Positions 9,074 to 16,750 are shown, counted from the first letter of the stretch. The stretch: DNA of 64,000 bases from Bacillus gaemokensis (GCF_001590835.1 NZ_LTAQ01000001.1:882572-946571); one strand, 5' to 3'. Notes: generated by a model not told the origin, from the letters alone. A program made the numbers and translations.

Positions 9074-10275
9074 GCTTCCACCTTCTTCTGATTCACTTGA
9101 CTATATACTTTTGTTGGAAGACCAAATAATGAAATGAAGCCAACTGCTGCATCATGGTTAAATTCATCATCCACTGTATAAGTTGCCAATTTCTCATCGT
9201 ATAGAGAGTATTCTGATTTACGCCCTTCTACAATTGCATGACCTTTAAATAATTTCACACGTACTGTACCTGTTACTGATTTTTGTGTTTCTTGCAAGAA
9301 AGCGGCAAGCGCTTGTTTTAAAGGTGAGAACCATAAACCGTTATAAATTAATTCCGTTAATTTTTGTTCAATCATTGGTTTAAAATGAGCTACTTCTTTC
9401 ACAAGTGTTAAATCTTCAAGCTCTTTATGCGCTGTAAGTAATGTCATTGCAGCTGGGCACTCGTATACTTCACGAGATTTAATACCAACAAGGCGGTTTT
9501 CTACATGGTCAATACGTCCAACCCCATGTTTTCCAGCAAGAGAGTTTAGTGTTTTAATCAGTTCAGAAAGTGAATAAGCCGTACCATTTAATGTTGTCGG
9601 TACACCCGCTTCAAATCCAATTTCCACAAACTCTGGTTTATTCGGTGTATCTTCTAGTGCTAATGTCATTTCATATGCATCTTCTGGCGGTACTGCCCAT
9701 GGGTCTTCTAAAACACCACATTCATTGCTGCGCCCCCATAAGTTTTGATCAATTGAGAATGGGCTATCTAAATTAATTGGAATCGGTACATCATTTTCTT
9801 TTGCATAAGCAATTTCTTCTTCACGTGACCATTTCCATTCACGTACTGGCGCGATTACTTCTAAATATGGATTTAATGCTTGAATGGACACTTCAAAACG
9901 AACTTGGTCATTCCCTTTTCCTGTACATCCATGTGCAACCGCACTTGCCCCTTCTTGCTCCGCGATTTCTACTAGTTTTTTCGCAATTAACGGACGTGAT
10001 AACGCAGAAACAAGTGGATATTTCCCTTCATATAACGTATGACCTTGCAGAGCCATCAATGCATATTCATTCGCAAATTCTTCTTGAACATCAATCATAT
10101 ATGACTTAACAGCACCGACTGAAATTGCCTTTTCTTTTACAAACGCTAAATCTTTACCTTCCCCTAAGTCTAAACAAAGTGCAATAACATCGTAATTCTT
10201 CTCTTGTAACCATTTAATTGCAACGGAAGTATCAAGACCTCCGGAATATGCTAACACAACTTTTTTCTTCTCCAT
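9070..10275 (-). CDS. argG: Argininosuccinate synthase, 401 aa
   Basis: Joins citrulline and aspartate using ATP. The PP-loop AYSGGLDTS is at residues 9-17, and further conserved segments are [11 protein letters not shown] and [16 protein letters not shown]. Normal length. Start ATG at 10275 has AGGGGGAT upstream; a 10-codon longer frame is possible but lacks a site. Preceded by a promoter and a palindromic ARG-box-like site, so repression by AhrC/ArgR is expected. Confidence 0.97.
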   Translation of the reverse strand: MEKKKVVLAYSGGLDTSVAIKWLQEKNYDVIALCLDLGEGKDLAFVKEKAISVGAVKSYMIDVQEEFANEYALMALQGHTLYEGKYPLVSALSRPLIAKKLVEIAEQEGASAVAHGCTGKGNDQVRFEVSIQALNPYLEVIAPVREWKWSREEEIAYAKENDVPIPINLDSPFSIDQNLWGRSNECGVLEDPWAVPPEDAYEMTLALEDTPNKPEFVEIGFEAGVPTTLNGTAYSLSELIKTLNSLAGKHGVGRIDHVENRLVGIKSREVYECPAAMTLLTAHKELEDLTLVKEVAHFKPMIEQKLTELIYNGLWFSPLKQALAAFLQETQKSVTGTVRVKLFKGHAIVEGRKSEYSLYDEKLATYTVDDEFNHDAAVGFISLFGLPTKVYSQVNQKKVEA

Positions 10276-10290
10276 TTTGCATCCCCCTAA

Positions 10291-10306
10291 AGAATAAATA
10301 TTCACT
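10291..10306. promoter_or_regulatory. ARG-box-like operator of argGH
   Basis: AGAATAAATATTCACT: a near-palindrome close to the AhrC/ArgR half-site pattern (GAATAWWWATTC). It lies between the predicted transcription start and the argG ribosome site. Confidence 0.6.
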
Positions 10307-10325
10307 ATTTCTTATAATAATCCAA

Positions 10326-10354
10326 ACTTTATCACCTTTCACAAAATGAATCAA
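10326..10354 (-). promoter_or_regulatory. SigA promoter of argGH
   Basis: Minus strand TTGATT and TAAAGT with exactly 17 bases between; expected start near 10319, just upstream of the ARG box. Confidence 0.6.
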
Positions 10355-10442
10355 GGGATATTAGTAAAAATTTTTCAAACAATTTCGTCGAACTTCTTTC
10401 TTTTTTTCGGTACAATGGAAGCAGGAAAATGGAGGGGTGTCT

Positions 10443-10760
10443 ATGGAACAGTATTTTATATACGATAAACATCTAGGAATAGAAGTGCCTGAGTTACAAA
10501 AAGAATGGGAAGACATCCCTGAAAAAGTGCAGCACGCTATTTTATTAAAGTGGGAACAAACTCGAGGGAAAATACCTGATCGTATAAAAGAACTGGAATA
10601 TCATATTAATCAAAAACAACATCGTTTAAATAACGAAGAAAACTTCGAAATTTCCTGTAGACTCAATTCTGAAATTGCAGACCTTGCCTCCATCATTAAC
10701 GACTTATGGCTTTGGTATCGCCTAACTCAAAATGTGTCTGAGGGAAAAGCACACCAATAA
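10443..10760 (+). CDS. Hypothetical helical protein, 105 aa
   Basis: Begins MEQYFIYDKHLGIEVPELQK. Highly charged and predicted mostly helical, with a coiled-coil-like middle (RIKELEYHINQKQHRLNNEE) and no membrane segment. GGAGGGG sits 5 bases before the ATG, which fixes the start. I recognise no family. It stands divergent from argG, ending at a bidirectional terminator; in B. subtilis moaB is next to argG, and it is not present here. Confidence 0.7.
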   Translation: MEQYFIYDKHLGIEVPELQKEWEDIPEKVQHAILLKWEQTRGKIPDRIKELEYHINQKQHRLNNEENFEISCRLNSEIADLASIINDLWLWYRLTQNVSEGKAHQ

Positions 10761-10768
10761 TAAATCAA

Positions 10769-10800
10769 ATAAAAAAGCATCTACAAATAGATGCTTTTTT
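10769..10800. terminator. Bidirectional terminator
   Basis: AAAAAAGCATCTA-caaa-TAGATGCTTTTTT, a perfect stem with A and T runs, between convergent genes. Confidence 0.9.
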
Positions 10801-12346
10801 AATAGTAATTCCATCCCTTTTCATATAAATCTAATAAATTCGGTTCATTCAAACGGTTAACCGGTAATTCAACTTTTTTCCCATCTTTCATAATCATTTC
10901 ATCTTCATCTTTCCCAAACTGAAATAGCGATGGAATCATTTCTTCTGATAAATATTCTGTATCTACAGTAAGCTTACTCTTAGTTATTTTAAATGCTCCT
11001 CTAGAAGCAATTGTAAATCCCCAATTTCCAAACGAAGGAATATCTAAATGATAGTTTCTCACATGTAGCCCTGTAGATTTTACTGTCTTGCTAATGGTCC
11101 AAAAGGCCTCCCTTGCAAATACTGGCGACGTAGATTGTATAGAAACAAATCCTTCCTCAGATAAATGATTTCTAACAAGACTGTAAAATTCCCATGTGTA
11201 AAGTTTATTCAATGCCTCATTATTTGGATCAGGTAAATCAATAATGATGACATCATAAAAATGATTCGTTTGTTTTAAAAAATTGAATGCATCATCATTA
11301 ATAATATTCATTTTGCTAGAACGAAATGAGTTTGTGTTTAATCGAAGTAAATGCGGATTTTCTTTCGCTAGCTTAATCATTTCGGGATCTAAATCAACTA
11401 AGGTAATTCTTTTTACCTCTTCGTATTTTAAAATCTCTCTCGTCGCTAAACCATCTCCACCACCTAATACTAAAACATTTTGTTTTTTAGGAGCGAGAGA
11501 CATCGGAATATGTACCAAAGCTTCATGGTATCTATGTTCATCTGCCTCAGAAAACTGCAATTGTCCATTTTGATACAATCGTACATCTCCAGGACCTTTC
11601 GTCATAATAATTTTTTGATATTTCGTTTCCTTCTTTAGTACAACTGGATCTCGATATAACTTATTTTCTAATGTATAAGCATATCTTTCTCCAAACAGAA
11701 AACCGAGTAGAATTACAATAGTTAAAATAATACCGGTAACTCGTAAGTAAATATGGCTCATTTCTCTTTTAAAGACAAAGCTTAACCATACCGCAACAAG
11801 AATATTAATAAACGCAATGAAAAAGGCTGTCTTAATAAGACCTAACATCGGTCTCAATAATAAGGCGAACGTCACTGTTCCAATTAAACTTCCTGCATAA
11901 TCAAAGAATAGTACTTTTGCAGTAGATTCCTTTAAATCAGCATTAATTTCTTCAGATTTTCGAATTAACAACGGTAATTCTAATCCAGTTAAATAACCTG
12001 TCATAACAATAATAGAATATAAGATAATTTTAGCTGTCCCGTCACCAAAGTGAGCTTGCATAAAGAACACCATAAAAATAGAGAAACCACCAATAATAGC
12101 GATAAGGTATTCCGTTACAATAAAGGTCGATAATAAATGGCGATGAAATTTTTCACTATGCATTGCCCCAATACCCATTCCACTTAAAAAAATCCCTATC
12201 GTCAAACAATAAAAGAGTGTAGAATCTCCAAATAAATATCCACCCGCCGCACCATATAAAACCTGGTATACAATACCACAAATTGATACAATGCCCGAAG
12301 AAGTGAAGATCCTTCTTTTTTGAATGGATTTTTCTCTTTCTGTCAT
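10799..12346 (-). CDS. Membrane-bound spermidine-synthase-like protein, 515 aa
   Basis: The N-terminal ~215 residues hold about six or seven membrane segments. Residues ~230-500 are a spermidine/spermine synthase (PF01564) fold with KYQKIIMTKG, the aminopropyl/methyl-donor loop VLVLGGGDGLATREILK and the acidic IIIDLPDPN. It may transfer an aminopropyl group or use another SAM-derived donor. The start MTEREK has AAAAGGAG upstream. Third gene of a unit with DUF4247 and DUF350 genes, a pairing I have seen in other genomes; no enzymatic role is proven. Confidence 0.85.
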   Translation of the reverse strand: MTEREKSIQKRRIFTSSGIVSICGIVYQVLYGAAGGYLFGDSTLFYCLTIGIFLSGMGIGAMHSEKFHRHLLSTFIVTEYLIAIIGGFSIFMVFFMQAHFGDGTAKIILYSIIVMTGYLTGLELPLLIRKSEEINADLKESTAKVLFFDYAGSLIGTVTFALLLRPMLGLIKTAFFIAFINILVAVWLSFVFKREMSHIYLRVTGIILTIVILLGFLFGERYAYTLENKLYRDPVVLKKETKYQKIIMTKGPGDVRLYQNGQLQFSEADEHRYHEALVHIPMSLAPKKQNVLVLGGGDGLATREILKYEEVKRITLVDLDPEMIKLAKENPHLLRLNTNSFRSSKMNIINDDAFNFLKQTNHFYDVIIIDLPDPNNEALNKLYTWEFYSLVRNHLSEEGFVSIQSTSPVFAREAFWTISKTVKSTGLHVRNYHLDIPSFGNWGFTIASRGAFKITKSKLTVDTEYLSEEMIPSLFQFGKDEDEMIMKDGKKVELPVNRLNEPNLLDLYEKGWNYY

Positions 12347-12413
12347 ATCTAAACTCCTTTTATTAACACTTTTCATTCGGTCAAAATAAAATCTATTTCA
12401 TTGTTTCATAGAA

Positions 12414-12439
12414 AAAAAGAACCTGCACTAGCAAGTTCT
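12414..12439 (-). terminator. Partial terminator after the DUF350 gene
   Basis: Minus-strand stem AGAAC-TTGC / GCAG-GTTCT followed by seven T, just past the DUF350 gene and before the aminopropyltransferase-like gene. May reduce rather than stop read-through. Confidence 0.55.
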
Positions 12440-12440
12440 T

Positions 12441-12854
12441 CTACGAAATAGCTCCCGATGTAATCAAAGCTATCGCTAAGGAAATACTCGCCGCAATAAT
12501 TCCTATCGCAACATTTCCATTTTCAATTTCTTTATCCACACGAAAACGCGGAGTGAGAAACTCAAAAATAAAATAACCAATTAACATAAGTACAAAGCCA
12601 ATAATGCCCCAAACTGCTGCACCAAGAAGAGAATCATTCGTAGCAATAGCGGACTTCATAATTAACGTAATTCCTATAATTTTCCCAAAAAATTGGATGG
12701 CCACTGCTTTATTTCCTTTTAGTAGCTGCTCACGATCGTTATACGGTGTAATCATCTCAAAAATAAACATACAGACAATTGTCACACCTGATAAAACGAC
12801 AAAATAAAGAAGTGTATGCAATACTTCTTGTACATCTAAAATTTCATTAAACAT
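12441..12854 (-). CDS. DUF350-family membrane protein, 137 aa
   Basis: Four hydrophobic helices, at about residues 13-35, 55-75, 78-98 and 115-135. Typical DUF350 features are EMITPYNDREQLLKGNKAVA and a second homologous half FEFLTPRFRVDKEIENGNVA, an internal duplication of the family. Start at MFNEILD with GGGGGAT upstream. It lies 13 bases after the DUF4247 lipoprotein gene and is probably cotranscribed. Confidence 0.82.
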   Translation of the reverse strand: MFNEILDVQEVLHTLLYFVVLSGVTIVCMFIFEMITPYNDREQLLKGNKAVAIQFFGKIIGITLIMKSAIATNDSLLGAAVWGIIGFVLMLIGYFIFEFLTPRFRVDKEIENGNVAIGIIAASISLAIALITSGAIS

Positions 12855-12867
12855 GAACCATATCCCC

Positions 12868-13503
12868 CTATTTCCCCGCTCCTGGGCCACCACCACGAAC
12901 TGTATTTCCACTTCTTATCGAGCCACTCTCTGATGATTTTCTTTCAACATTCACTGAAAATCTTCCACCGCTAGATCCTGAAGAACCCGAGCTTTCTTCC
13001 TCTTCCTTTTGGAAGTTTGCAGAGTCATTTTTAAAAGCACTTATATACCCTCTATAACCACTTCGTTTTTTCTTATTATCAAAATCTGCTTTATTCCAAC
13101 CATAAAGTGTAGCAGCGACTCCTAATACCCCCATTGTTTCAAGTAAAGAAAAGTCATAACTACTTTCCGCAAAATCTTCATTTGCTACTTCTACAACTGT
13201 ATGATTTGGATTATCTGAATCCTGAGTAATTTGAATAAATTCTTCATTAGAGCCTTCGGGATACAGAATAAACATTTCCATATTACTATCTTTCGAGACA
13301 TACTTTGGTTTTTCATTAGAAATAATTTCTTGTGCCACTTCTTTTACAGTTTTATTTTCCACTGTGTAAACCTGAGCACTATCCCCTAAATCATTTTCCA
13401 TTGTTTCGATATACTCATAATTAGAGGAAACAAATCCATCTGTGTTACTACAAGCCGTTAAAATTAATAGTAATGATGAAATAATCAAAAAGAGTTTTTT
13501 CAT
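12868..13503 (-). CDS. DUF4247-family lipoprotein, 211 aa
   Basis: Signal peptide MKKLFLIISSLLLILTAC with lipobox LTAC, so the mature protein is probably lipid-anchored outside the membrane. The middle matches what I recall of DUF4247. The last ~45 residues are Gly/Ser-rich low complexity (GSSGSSGGRFSV, VRGGGPGAGK). First gene of the three-gene unit with DUF350 and the membrane aminopropyltransferase-like protein, suggesting an envelope function. Confidence 0.8.
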   Translation of the reverse strand: MKKLFLIISSLLLILTACSNTDGFVSSNYEYIETMENDLGDSAQVYTVENKTVKEVAQEIISNEKPKYVSKDSNMEMFILYPEGSNEEFIQITQDSDNPNHTVVEVANEDFAESSYDFSLLETMGVLGVAATLYGWNKADFDNKKKRSGYRGYISAFKNDSANFQKEEEESSGSSGSSGGRFSVNVERKSSESGSIRSGNTVRGGGPGAGK

Positions 13504-13679
13504 TGCGAACGATATTACCCCCTGTATTAAATTACAGTTTCAATTATAATTGGGGTATATAGGAAAAACTACTAAAATATTATATCTTCACAAAAAAACA
13601 TTCCTATTATGAAAAATGCATTTTATTTTTCATAACAAGCTTTGCAATATATAAGCTACACATACATTAAAAAGCCCTA

Positions 13680-13790
13680 CTAACAAGTTTCTTTCGGTAA
13701 CGTTACAAAAGCAACAAGCTCTTCTTCATACTGAATCTTTGTCTGACAAATGGCACACTTTAACTCTTTTCGTTTACATATATCCTTGAG
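13680..13790 (-). pseudogene. Decayed CxxC zinc-finger-like gene
   Basis: A minus-strand frame reads KRKELKCAICQTKIQYEEEL then VAFVTLPKETC and stops. C-x2-C and a following acidic strand resemble small zinc-ribbon proteins common in Bacillus. AAGGATAT precedes ATG, but one extra T after the ATG (ATG-T-AAA) puts TAA in frame, and the frame stops early compared with the ~55-65 residues expected. I read it as a remnant; a non-ATG start is the alternative. Confidence 0.4.
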
Positions 13791-13920
13791 TATACTATAT
13801 TCTTACCTTTTCATAACAATTTGTTTTTGTGAAAAAATGGCACATTACATACCGAATTTTTCATATACTAATGAAAAGAGTACGTAAGAAAAACAATACT
13901 CTAAAGGAGGGCAAACTCTT

Positions 13921-14019
13921 ATGAAAGCTTTCGTTATTATCGTTTTAACTTTTCTTAGCGTCATTAGTTGGGATTCCTTTTTCAAAGACAAAGCAGATAC
14001 AAAAAAAACAAATGATTAA
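13921..14019 (+). CDS. 32-residue single-span membrane peptide
   Basis: MKAFVIIVLTFLSVISWDSF followed by FKDKADTKKTND: one N-terminal hydrophobic helix and a charged tail. AAAGGAGGG lies 8-9 bases before the ATG, one of the best ribosome sites in the window, which makes translation likely. It could be a small membrane regulator or secreted peptide. It is followed by a hairpin at 14046-14075. Confidence 0.65.
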   Translation: MKAFVIIVLTFLSVISWDSFFKDKADTKKTND

Positions 14020-14045
14020 ATTCCACTGATTCTTCCTATTACTTA

Positions 14046-14075
14046 TTGGACAACCCTCTTAAAACTATTGTCCAA
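14046..14075 (+). terminator. Hairpin after the 32-aa ORF
   Basis: TTGGACAA and TTGTCCAA form a perfect 8-bp stem. The downstream T-run is weak. It separates the small ORF from the leader region that follows. Confidence 0.45.
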
Positions 14076-14193
14076 TTCCTAAATAACTCGGACTATCCTA
14101 CAAAATATTTAAAAATAACAACACAATTCCTGTAAAACTACAAACCTTGTAGATTTCCTCCAGTTATTGTCGGTTTCCATCCACATACATTTT

Positions 14194-14221
14194 TTGAAAG
14201 TATGATATAATAGTATAAAAT
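14194..14221 (+). promoter_or_regulatory. Candidate promoter of the leader-yitT transcript
   Basis: TTGAAA, 16 bases, TAAAAT; an overlapping perfect TATAAT at 14206-14211 is an alternative -10 with a weaker -35. Both place the start just before the first micro-ORF. Confidence 0.45.
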
Positions 14222-14245
14222 CTTTACAGAAAGGATTTTGATAGC

Positions 14246-14296
14246 ATGATCGCTCGAAGGAGCATGTGGCATCGAATTGACGAATCTTACACGTAG
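14246..14296 (+). CDS. Leader peptide 1, 16 aa
   Basis: Micro-ORF MIARRSMWHRIDESYT ending TAG, with GAAAGGA about 10 bases upstream. It shares 11 of 16 residues with leader peptide 2, and several codon differences are synonymous (ATC/ATT, GCT/GCC, ACG/ACA), which supports selection on the peptide. The stop codon touches the 5' arm of an inverted repeat. By analogy to erm/cat leaders, a ribosome held near its end would change folding downstream. Confidence 0.65.
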   Translation: MIARRSMWHRIDESYT

Positions 14297-14341
14297 CGTA
14301 TTTTTCCAGCTCAGATACTTTAGTCTAGCGAAAAAAATACG
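14297..14341 (+). promoter_or_regulatory. Attenuator hairpin after leader 1
   Basis: CGTATTTTT (14297-14305) pairs with AAAAATACG (14333-14341), with a smaller nested stem (GCTCAGA/TCTAGC) inside. The 3' arm ends three bases before the GTGGGG ribosome site of leader 2. No T-run follows, so control of translation is more likely than termination. Confidence 0.55.
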
Positions 14342-14355
14342 AGAGTGGGGAAATT

Positions 14356-14406
14356 ATGATTGCCCGAAGGATAATTTGGCAACGAAAAGACTCTTCTTAC
14401 ACATAG
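14356..14406 (+). CDS. Leader peptide 2, 16 aa
   Basis: Micro-ORF MIARRIIWQRKDSSYT ending TAG, preceded by GTGGGGA. Same length and pattern (MIARR-x2-W-x-R-x-D-x-SYT) as leader 1, so the two arose by duplication or share a constraint. Stop codon directly precedes an 11-bp inverted repeat. Too short to be an ordinary protein; the position argues for a regulatory peptide. Confidence 0.65.
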   Translation: MIARRIIWQRKDSSYT

Positions 14407-14527
14407 CGTTTTGTTTAGGCCCGCATTGTTACTCGCTAAACAAAACAAAGAAAGAAGAGAGCAGGATTGCTAAATGACAAATCCTACTCCAAGTTTTGTT
14501 TAGTCTATTTTAGGCTTAAACTAAAAC
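14407..14527 (+). promoter_or_regulatory. Four-segment attenuator after leader 2
   Basis: Segment 1 GTTTTGTTTAG (14408-14418), segment 2 CTAAACAAAAC (14436-14446), segment 3 an exact repeat of segment 1 (14493-14503), segment 4 CTTAAACTAAAAC (14515-14527). 1:2 and 2:3 are both perfect 11-bp pairings and 3:4 pairs with small bulges, so the folds exclude each other. Segment 4 ends just before the AGGGAG site of leader 3. An extra AGGATT/AATCCT stem lies between 2 and 3. Confidence 0.65.
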
Positions 14528-14544
14528 GAAAGTAGGGAGAATTG

Positions 14545-14586
14545 ATGGACGAGAGGATTATTCGTTATTTCTTCAGCGACATATAG
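14545..14586 (+). CDS. Leader peptide 3, 13 aa
   Basis: Micro-ORF MDERIIRYFFSDI ending TAG, with AGGGAG five bases before the ATG. It differs from leaders 1 and 2 but keeps RII near the middle and the TAG-CGTA junction to the following repeat. An in-frame TTG one codon upstream is an alternative start. Confidence 0.6.
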   Translation: MDERIIRYFFSDI

Positions 14587-14668
14587 CGTAGTTAGTTTTA
14601 ATGTAAACTAACTGAAGGCTACATGAGCTCGTAGTTAGTTTACAAAGTAAAAAGAACTACTAACTACG
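14587..14668 (+). promoter_or_regulatory. Four-segment attenuator after leader 3
   Basis: Segment 1 GTAGTTAGTTT (14588-14598), segment 2 GTAAACTAACT (14603-14613), segment 3 CGTAGTTAGTTTAC (14630-14643), segment 4 ACTAACTACG (14659-14668). 1:2 gives 9 bp, 2:3 gives 11 bp, 3:4 gives 10 bp, all perfect and mutually exclusive. The GAAGGA site of the membrane-protein gene begins four bases after segment 4. Confidence 0.7.
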
Positions 14669-14684
14669 GAAAGAAGGAATAACG

Positions 14685-15335
14685 ATGAGGAACATCCAAA
14701 GTCGACAAATTATTAAAGAAATTTTTATGGTTTTAATCGGTTCATTTATTTTATCTGCAGCGCTATATCACATTCACTTTCAAAACCACTTAACAGAAGG
14801 TGGCTTTGTAGGAATTGCTTTATTCATACAAAACTTTTTTGATATTTCACCGTCAATTTCAACTGTATTGATGGATATTCCAGTTATTTTACTATGTGCT
14901 ACATTTTTAGGTAAAAAGATGGTTGGTTATTCATTTATGGGGTCAATTTCATTCGGAGTATTTTATTCTTTAATGGAAAACTACTCTCCATTTACGGTAG
15001 ATTTATCAAATCATTTATGGATAGCTGCAGTTGTAGGCGGCGCGCTAGCTGGTATTGGACTCGGTTTTATATTGCGATTTGGCGGTGCAACCGGCGGAGA
15101 CGACATTTTAACAATTGTATTAAGTAAACGAACTCGTTTTACAATTGGGCAAATTTTCTTCGTCTTTGACGCGATTGTTCTTGCGCTTTCATTATATTAT
15201 TTAACATGGACAGAAATTGCCTTTACTATTCTTTCCATTGCCGTGCAGGCAAAAACATTGGATTTAATTTACTATCCAAAAACAGAAAAGAAAACAGTAT
15301 CAATTCCAATGTCCAAAAAACATGCAACAAATTAA
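14685..15335 (+). CDS. YitT-family (DUF161) membrane protein, 216 aa
   Basis: Five or six hydrophobic helices from residue ~13 to ~195. Family marks are NHLTEGGFVGIAL, the Gly-rich GGALAGIGLGFILRFGGATG and GGDDILTIVLSKRT. Most YitT proteins carry a C-terminal DUF2179 domain; here the protein ends after the membrane part, so it is the short type. Substrate or function is unknown. GAAGGA precedes the ATG, and it lies at the end of a leader with three micro-ORFs, so expression is probably induced by something that stalls ribosomes. Confidence 0.85.
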   Translation: MRNIQSRQIIKEIFMVLIGSFILSAALYHIHFQNHLTEGGFVGIALFIQNFFDISPSISTVLMDIPVILLCATFLGKKMVGYSFMGSISFGVFYSLMENYSPFTVDLSNHLWIAAVVGGALAGIGLGFILRFGGATGGDDILTIVLSKRTRFTIGQIFFVFDAIVLALSLYYLTWTEIAFTILSIAVQAKTLDLIYYPKTEKKTVSIPMSKKHATN

Positions 15336-15366
15336 AAAGCGAAAGGCTACCGCCTCTCGCTTTTTT
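15333..15366. terminator. Bidirectional terminator
   Basis: AAAAAGCGA(A)AGGC / GCCT(C)TCGCTTTTTTT stem between the convergent YitT and EcsC genes. Confidence 0.85.
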
Positions 15367-16200
15367 TCATGCTCTTTTTTCTTTTTCTAATATGTAACGC
15401 ACTTGATAAAACCTGTTCGCAAATTCAGTAACATTCCTTGTTAAACGATAGTTTACGGTAGAACCAATCGCAATCCCTAACACCGGAACACCTTGGAACA
15501 ATTTACGACGAAGCGCATAAATAGAGAACGTCTTCAAAATTTGTTTTAAGATAACTTCTACAGACGCTGGTTTTAATACTTCTTCTTCCCCTTCATAAAA
15601 GAATGAATCTTCTTGTTCAAGTTCTTGCAGTAAGTTATACCATGCATATTGCTGAAGTCTTGCTGGTAACAATGCCGCATGAAATACTTTTAAAGCAAGC
15701 ATCATTTCGTAAGGCTTGTTTACATCATGGCCAAATGACGTTGCAATAAGCTGAACAGCCTTCACATTTAATGCAATCATAACAGGAAAATCAGCAGTTA
15801 ATAATAATACACCGCCGACTCCAGTTGCTCCCCCCTGTACGAAAGAATAGAGACGATGACGTGCCGTCTGTTGCTCTGCTATGTATGTTAATTGATCAAT
15901 GGATAACGATTTTACATCCTCTAGCTGCTCAATGGATTCATCAAACAATCTCGCTGTACCTAAAATGCGATTTCGCGCATCAAGCTGTGATTGTGAGCTT
16001 TGAATAAATGCATGAAGATGGAAAAGCCATCCATCTGCTTTCATAAAAAACTCTCTCCGCTTTTTCTCCGGTAACTTTGCTACTGTACCATGTAACCATT
16101 TATCAAACACCTTTTGAAAATCGGTCGCTTCTTGTTCTAATAATTGCCCTTCCCAATCTTTTATGTTTTGTAAAATGGCTTGTTCTCGCTTTGATCGCAT
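15367..16200 (-). CDS. EcsC-family protein, 277 aa
   Basis: Similarity is to the EcsC family (PF12787), proteins related to the third gene of the B. subtilis ecs ABC operon, function unclear. The typical Gly-rich segment FVQGGATGVGGVLLLTADFP is near residues 120-140, followed by a weakly hydrophobic helix; a late Gly-containing segment GVPVLGIAIGSTVNYRLT lies near 240. Start at MRSKREQ with GAGGTGG eight bases away. Transcribed alone here, not beside an ABC transporter. Confidence 0.8.
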   Translation of the reverse strand: MRSKREQAILQNIKDWEGQLLEQEATDFQKVFDKWLHGTVAKLPEKKRREFFMKADGWLFHLHAFIQSSQSQLDARNRILGTARLFDESIEQLEDVKSLSIDQLTYIAEQQTARHRLYSFVQGGATGVGGVLLLTADFPVMIALNVKAVQLIATSFGHDVNKPYEMMLALKVFHAALLPARLQQYAWYNLLQELEQEDSFFYEGEEEVLKPASVEVILKQILKTFSIYALRRKLFQGVPVLGIAIGSTVNYRLTRNVTEFANRFYQVRYILEKEKRA

Positions 16201-16312
16201 CGTAACAACCACCTCGCTCAATTTTTTTCTATTGTAACATATTTCCGCTTTTTCTTTGCACATCTGCTGCTAAGCTAAACATATATTTATCCACGCATAG
16301 GGAAGATGTTGT

Positions 16313-16750
16313 ATGTATCCACGCGCAAAAGCATTTGGTATTGCACTTCATAACGAACATATTCTCGTTCAAGAGTATCGTACGGAAAGCGAGATATATT
16401 ATAGACCTCTCGGTGGTTCCATTGAACTTGGGGAAAAATCAACTGAAACCGTGATTCGTGAATACAAAGAAGAGCTTAACGCACAAGTAGAAATTACAGC
16501 TTACTTAGGATGCCTTGAAAATATATTTTATATAGATGAAGAAATCGGGCACGAAATCATTCAATTGTATTCCCTTCGTTTTATAGATACATTGCTATAT
16601 GAAATCGAAATAATCCCTATCATTGATGGGGAGCCGGATGCATATGCAAAATGGATTCCAATTGCAGCATTTCTAAATCAAGAAAAAGTATTATATCCAA
16701 ATGGACTCACAGGTTTTCTCGCAACAAAAATAAAAGACGGAACCCTATAG
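16313..16750 (+). CDS. Nudix hydrolase, 145 aa
   Basis: One Nudix domain. The box reads GSIELGEKSTETVIREYKEE, matching G-x5-E-x7-RE-x2-EE with metal-binding glutamates. It probably hydrolyses a nucleoside diphosphate derivative; the exact substrate is not readable. Divergent from the EcsC gene, and it ends at a terminator shared with ackA. Confidence 0.9.
   Translation: MYPRAKAFGIALHNEHILVQEYRTESEIYYRPLGGSIELGEKSTETVIREYKEELNAQVEITAYLGCLENIFYIDEEIGHEIIQLYSLRFIDTLLYEIEIIPIIDGEPDAYAKWIPIAAFLNQEKVLYPNGLTGFLATKIKDGTL

Noticed and set aside
13500-14240. tRNA or rRNA gene in the intergenic stretch
   Set aside because: No cloverleaf or rRNA signature seen; no tRNA or rRNA gene was found anywhere in the window by eye.
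14277-14477. 66-residue plus-strand ORF across the leader region
   Set aside because: It overlaps leaders 1 and 2 in another frame, lacks a ribosome site, and is explained by the micro-ORFs and hairpins.
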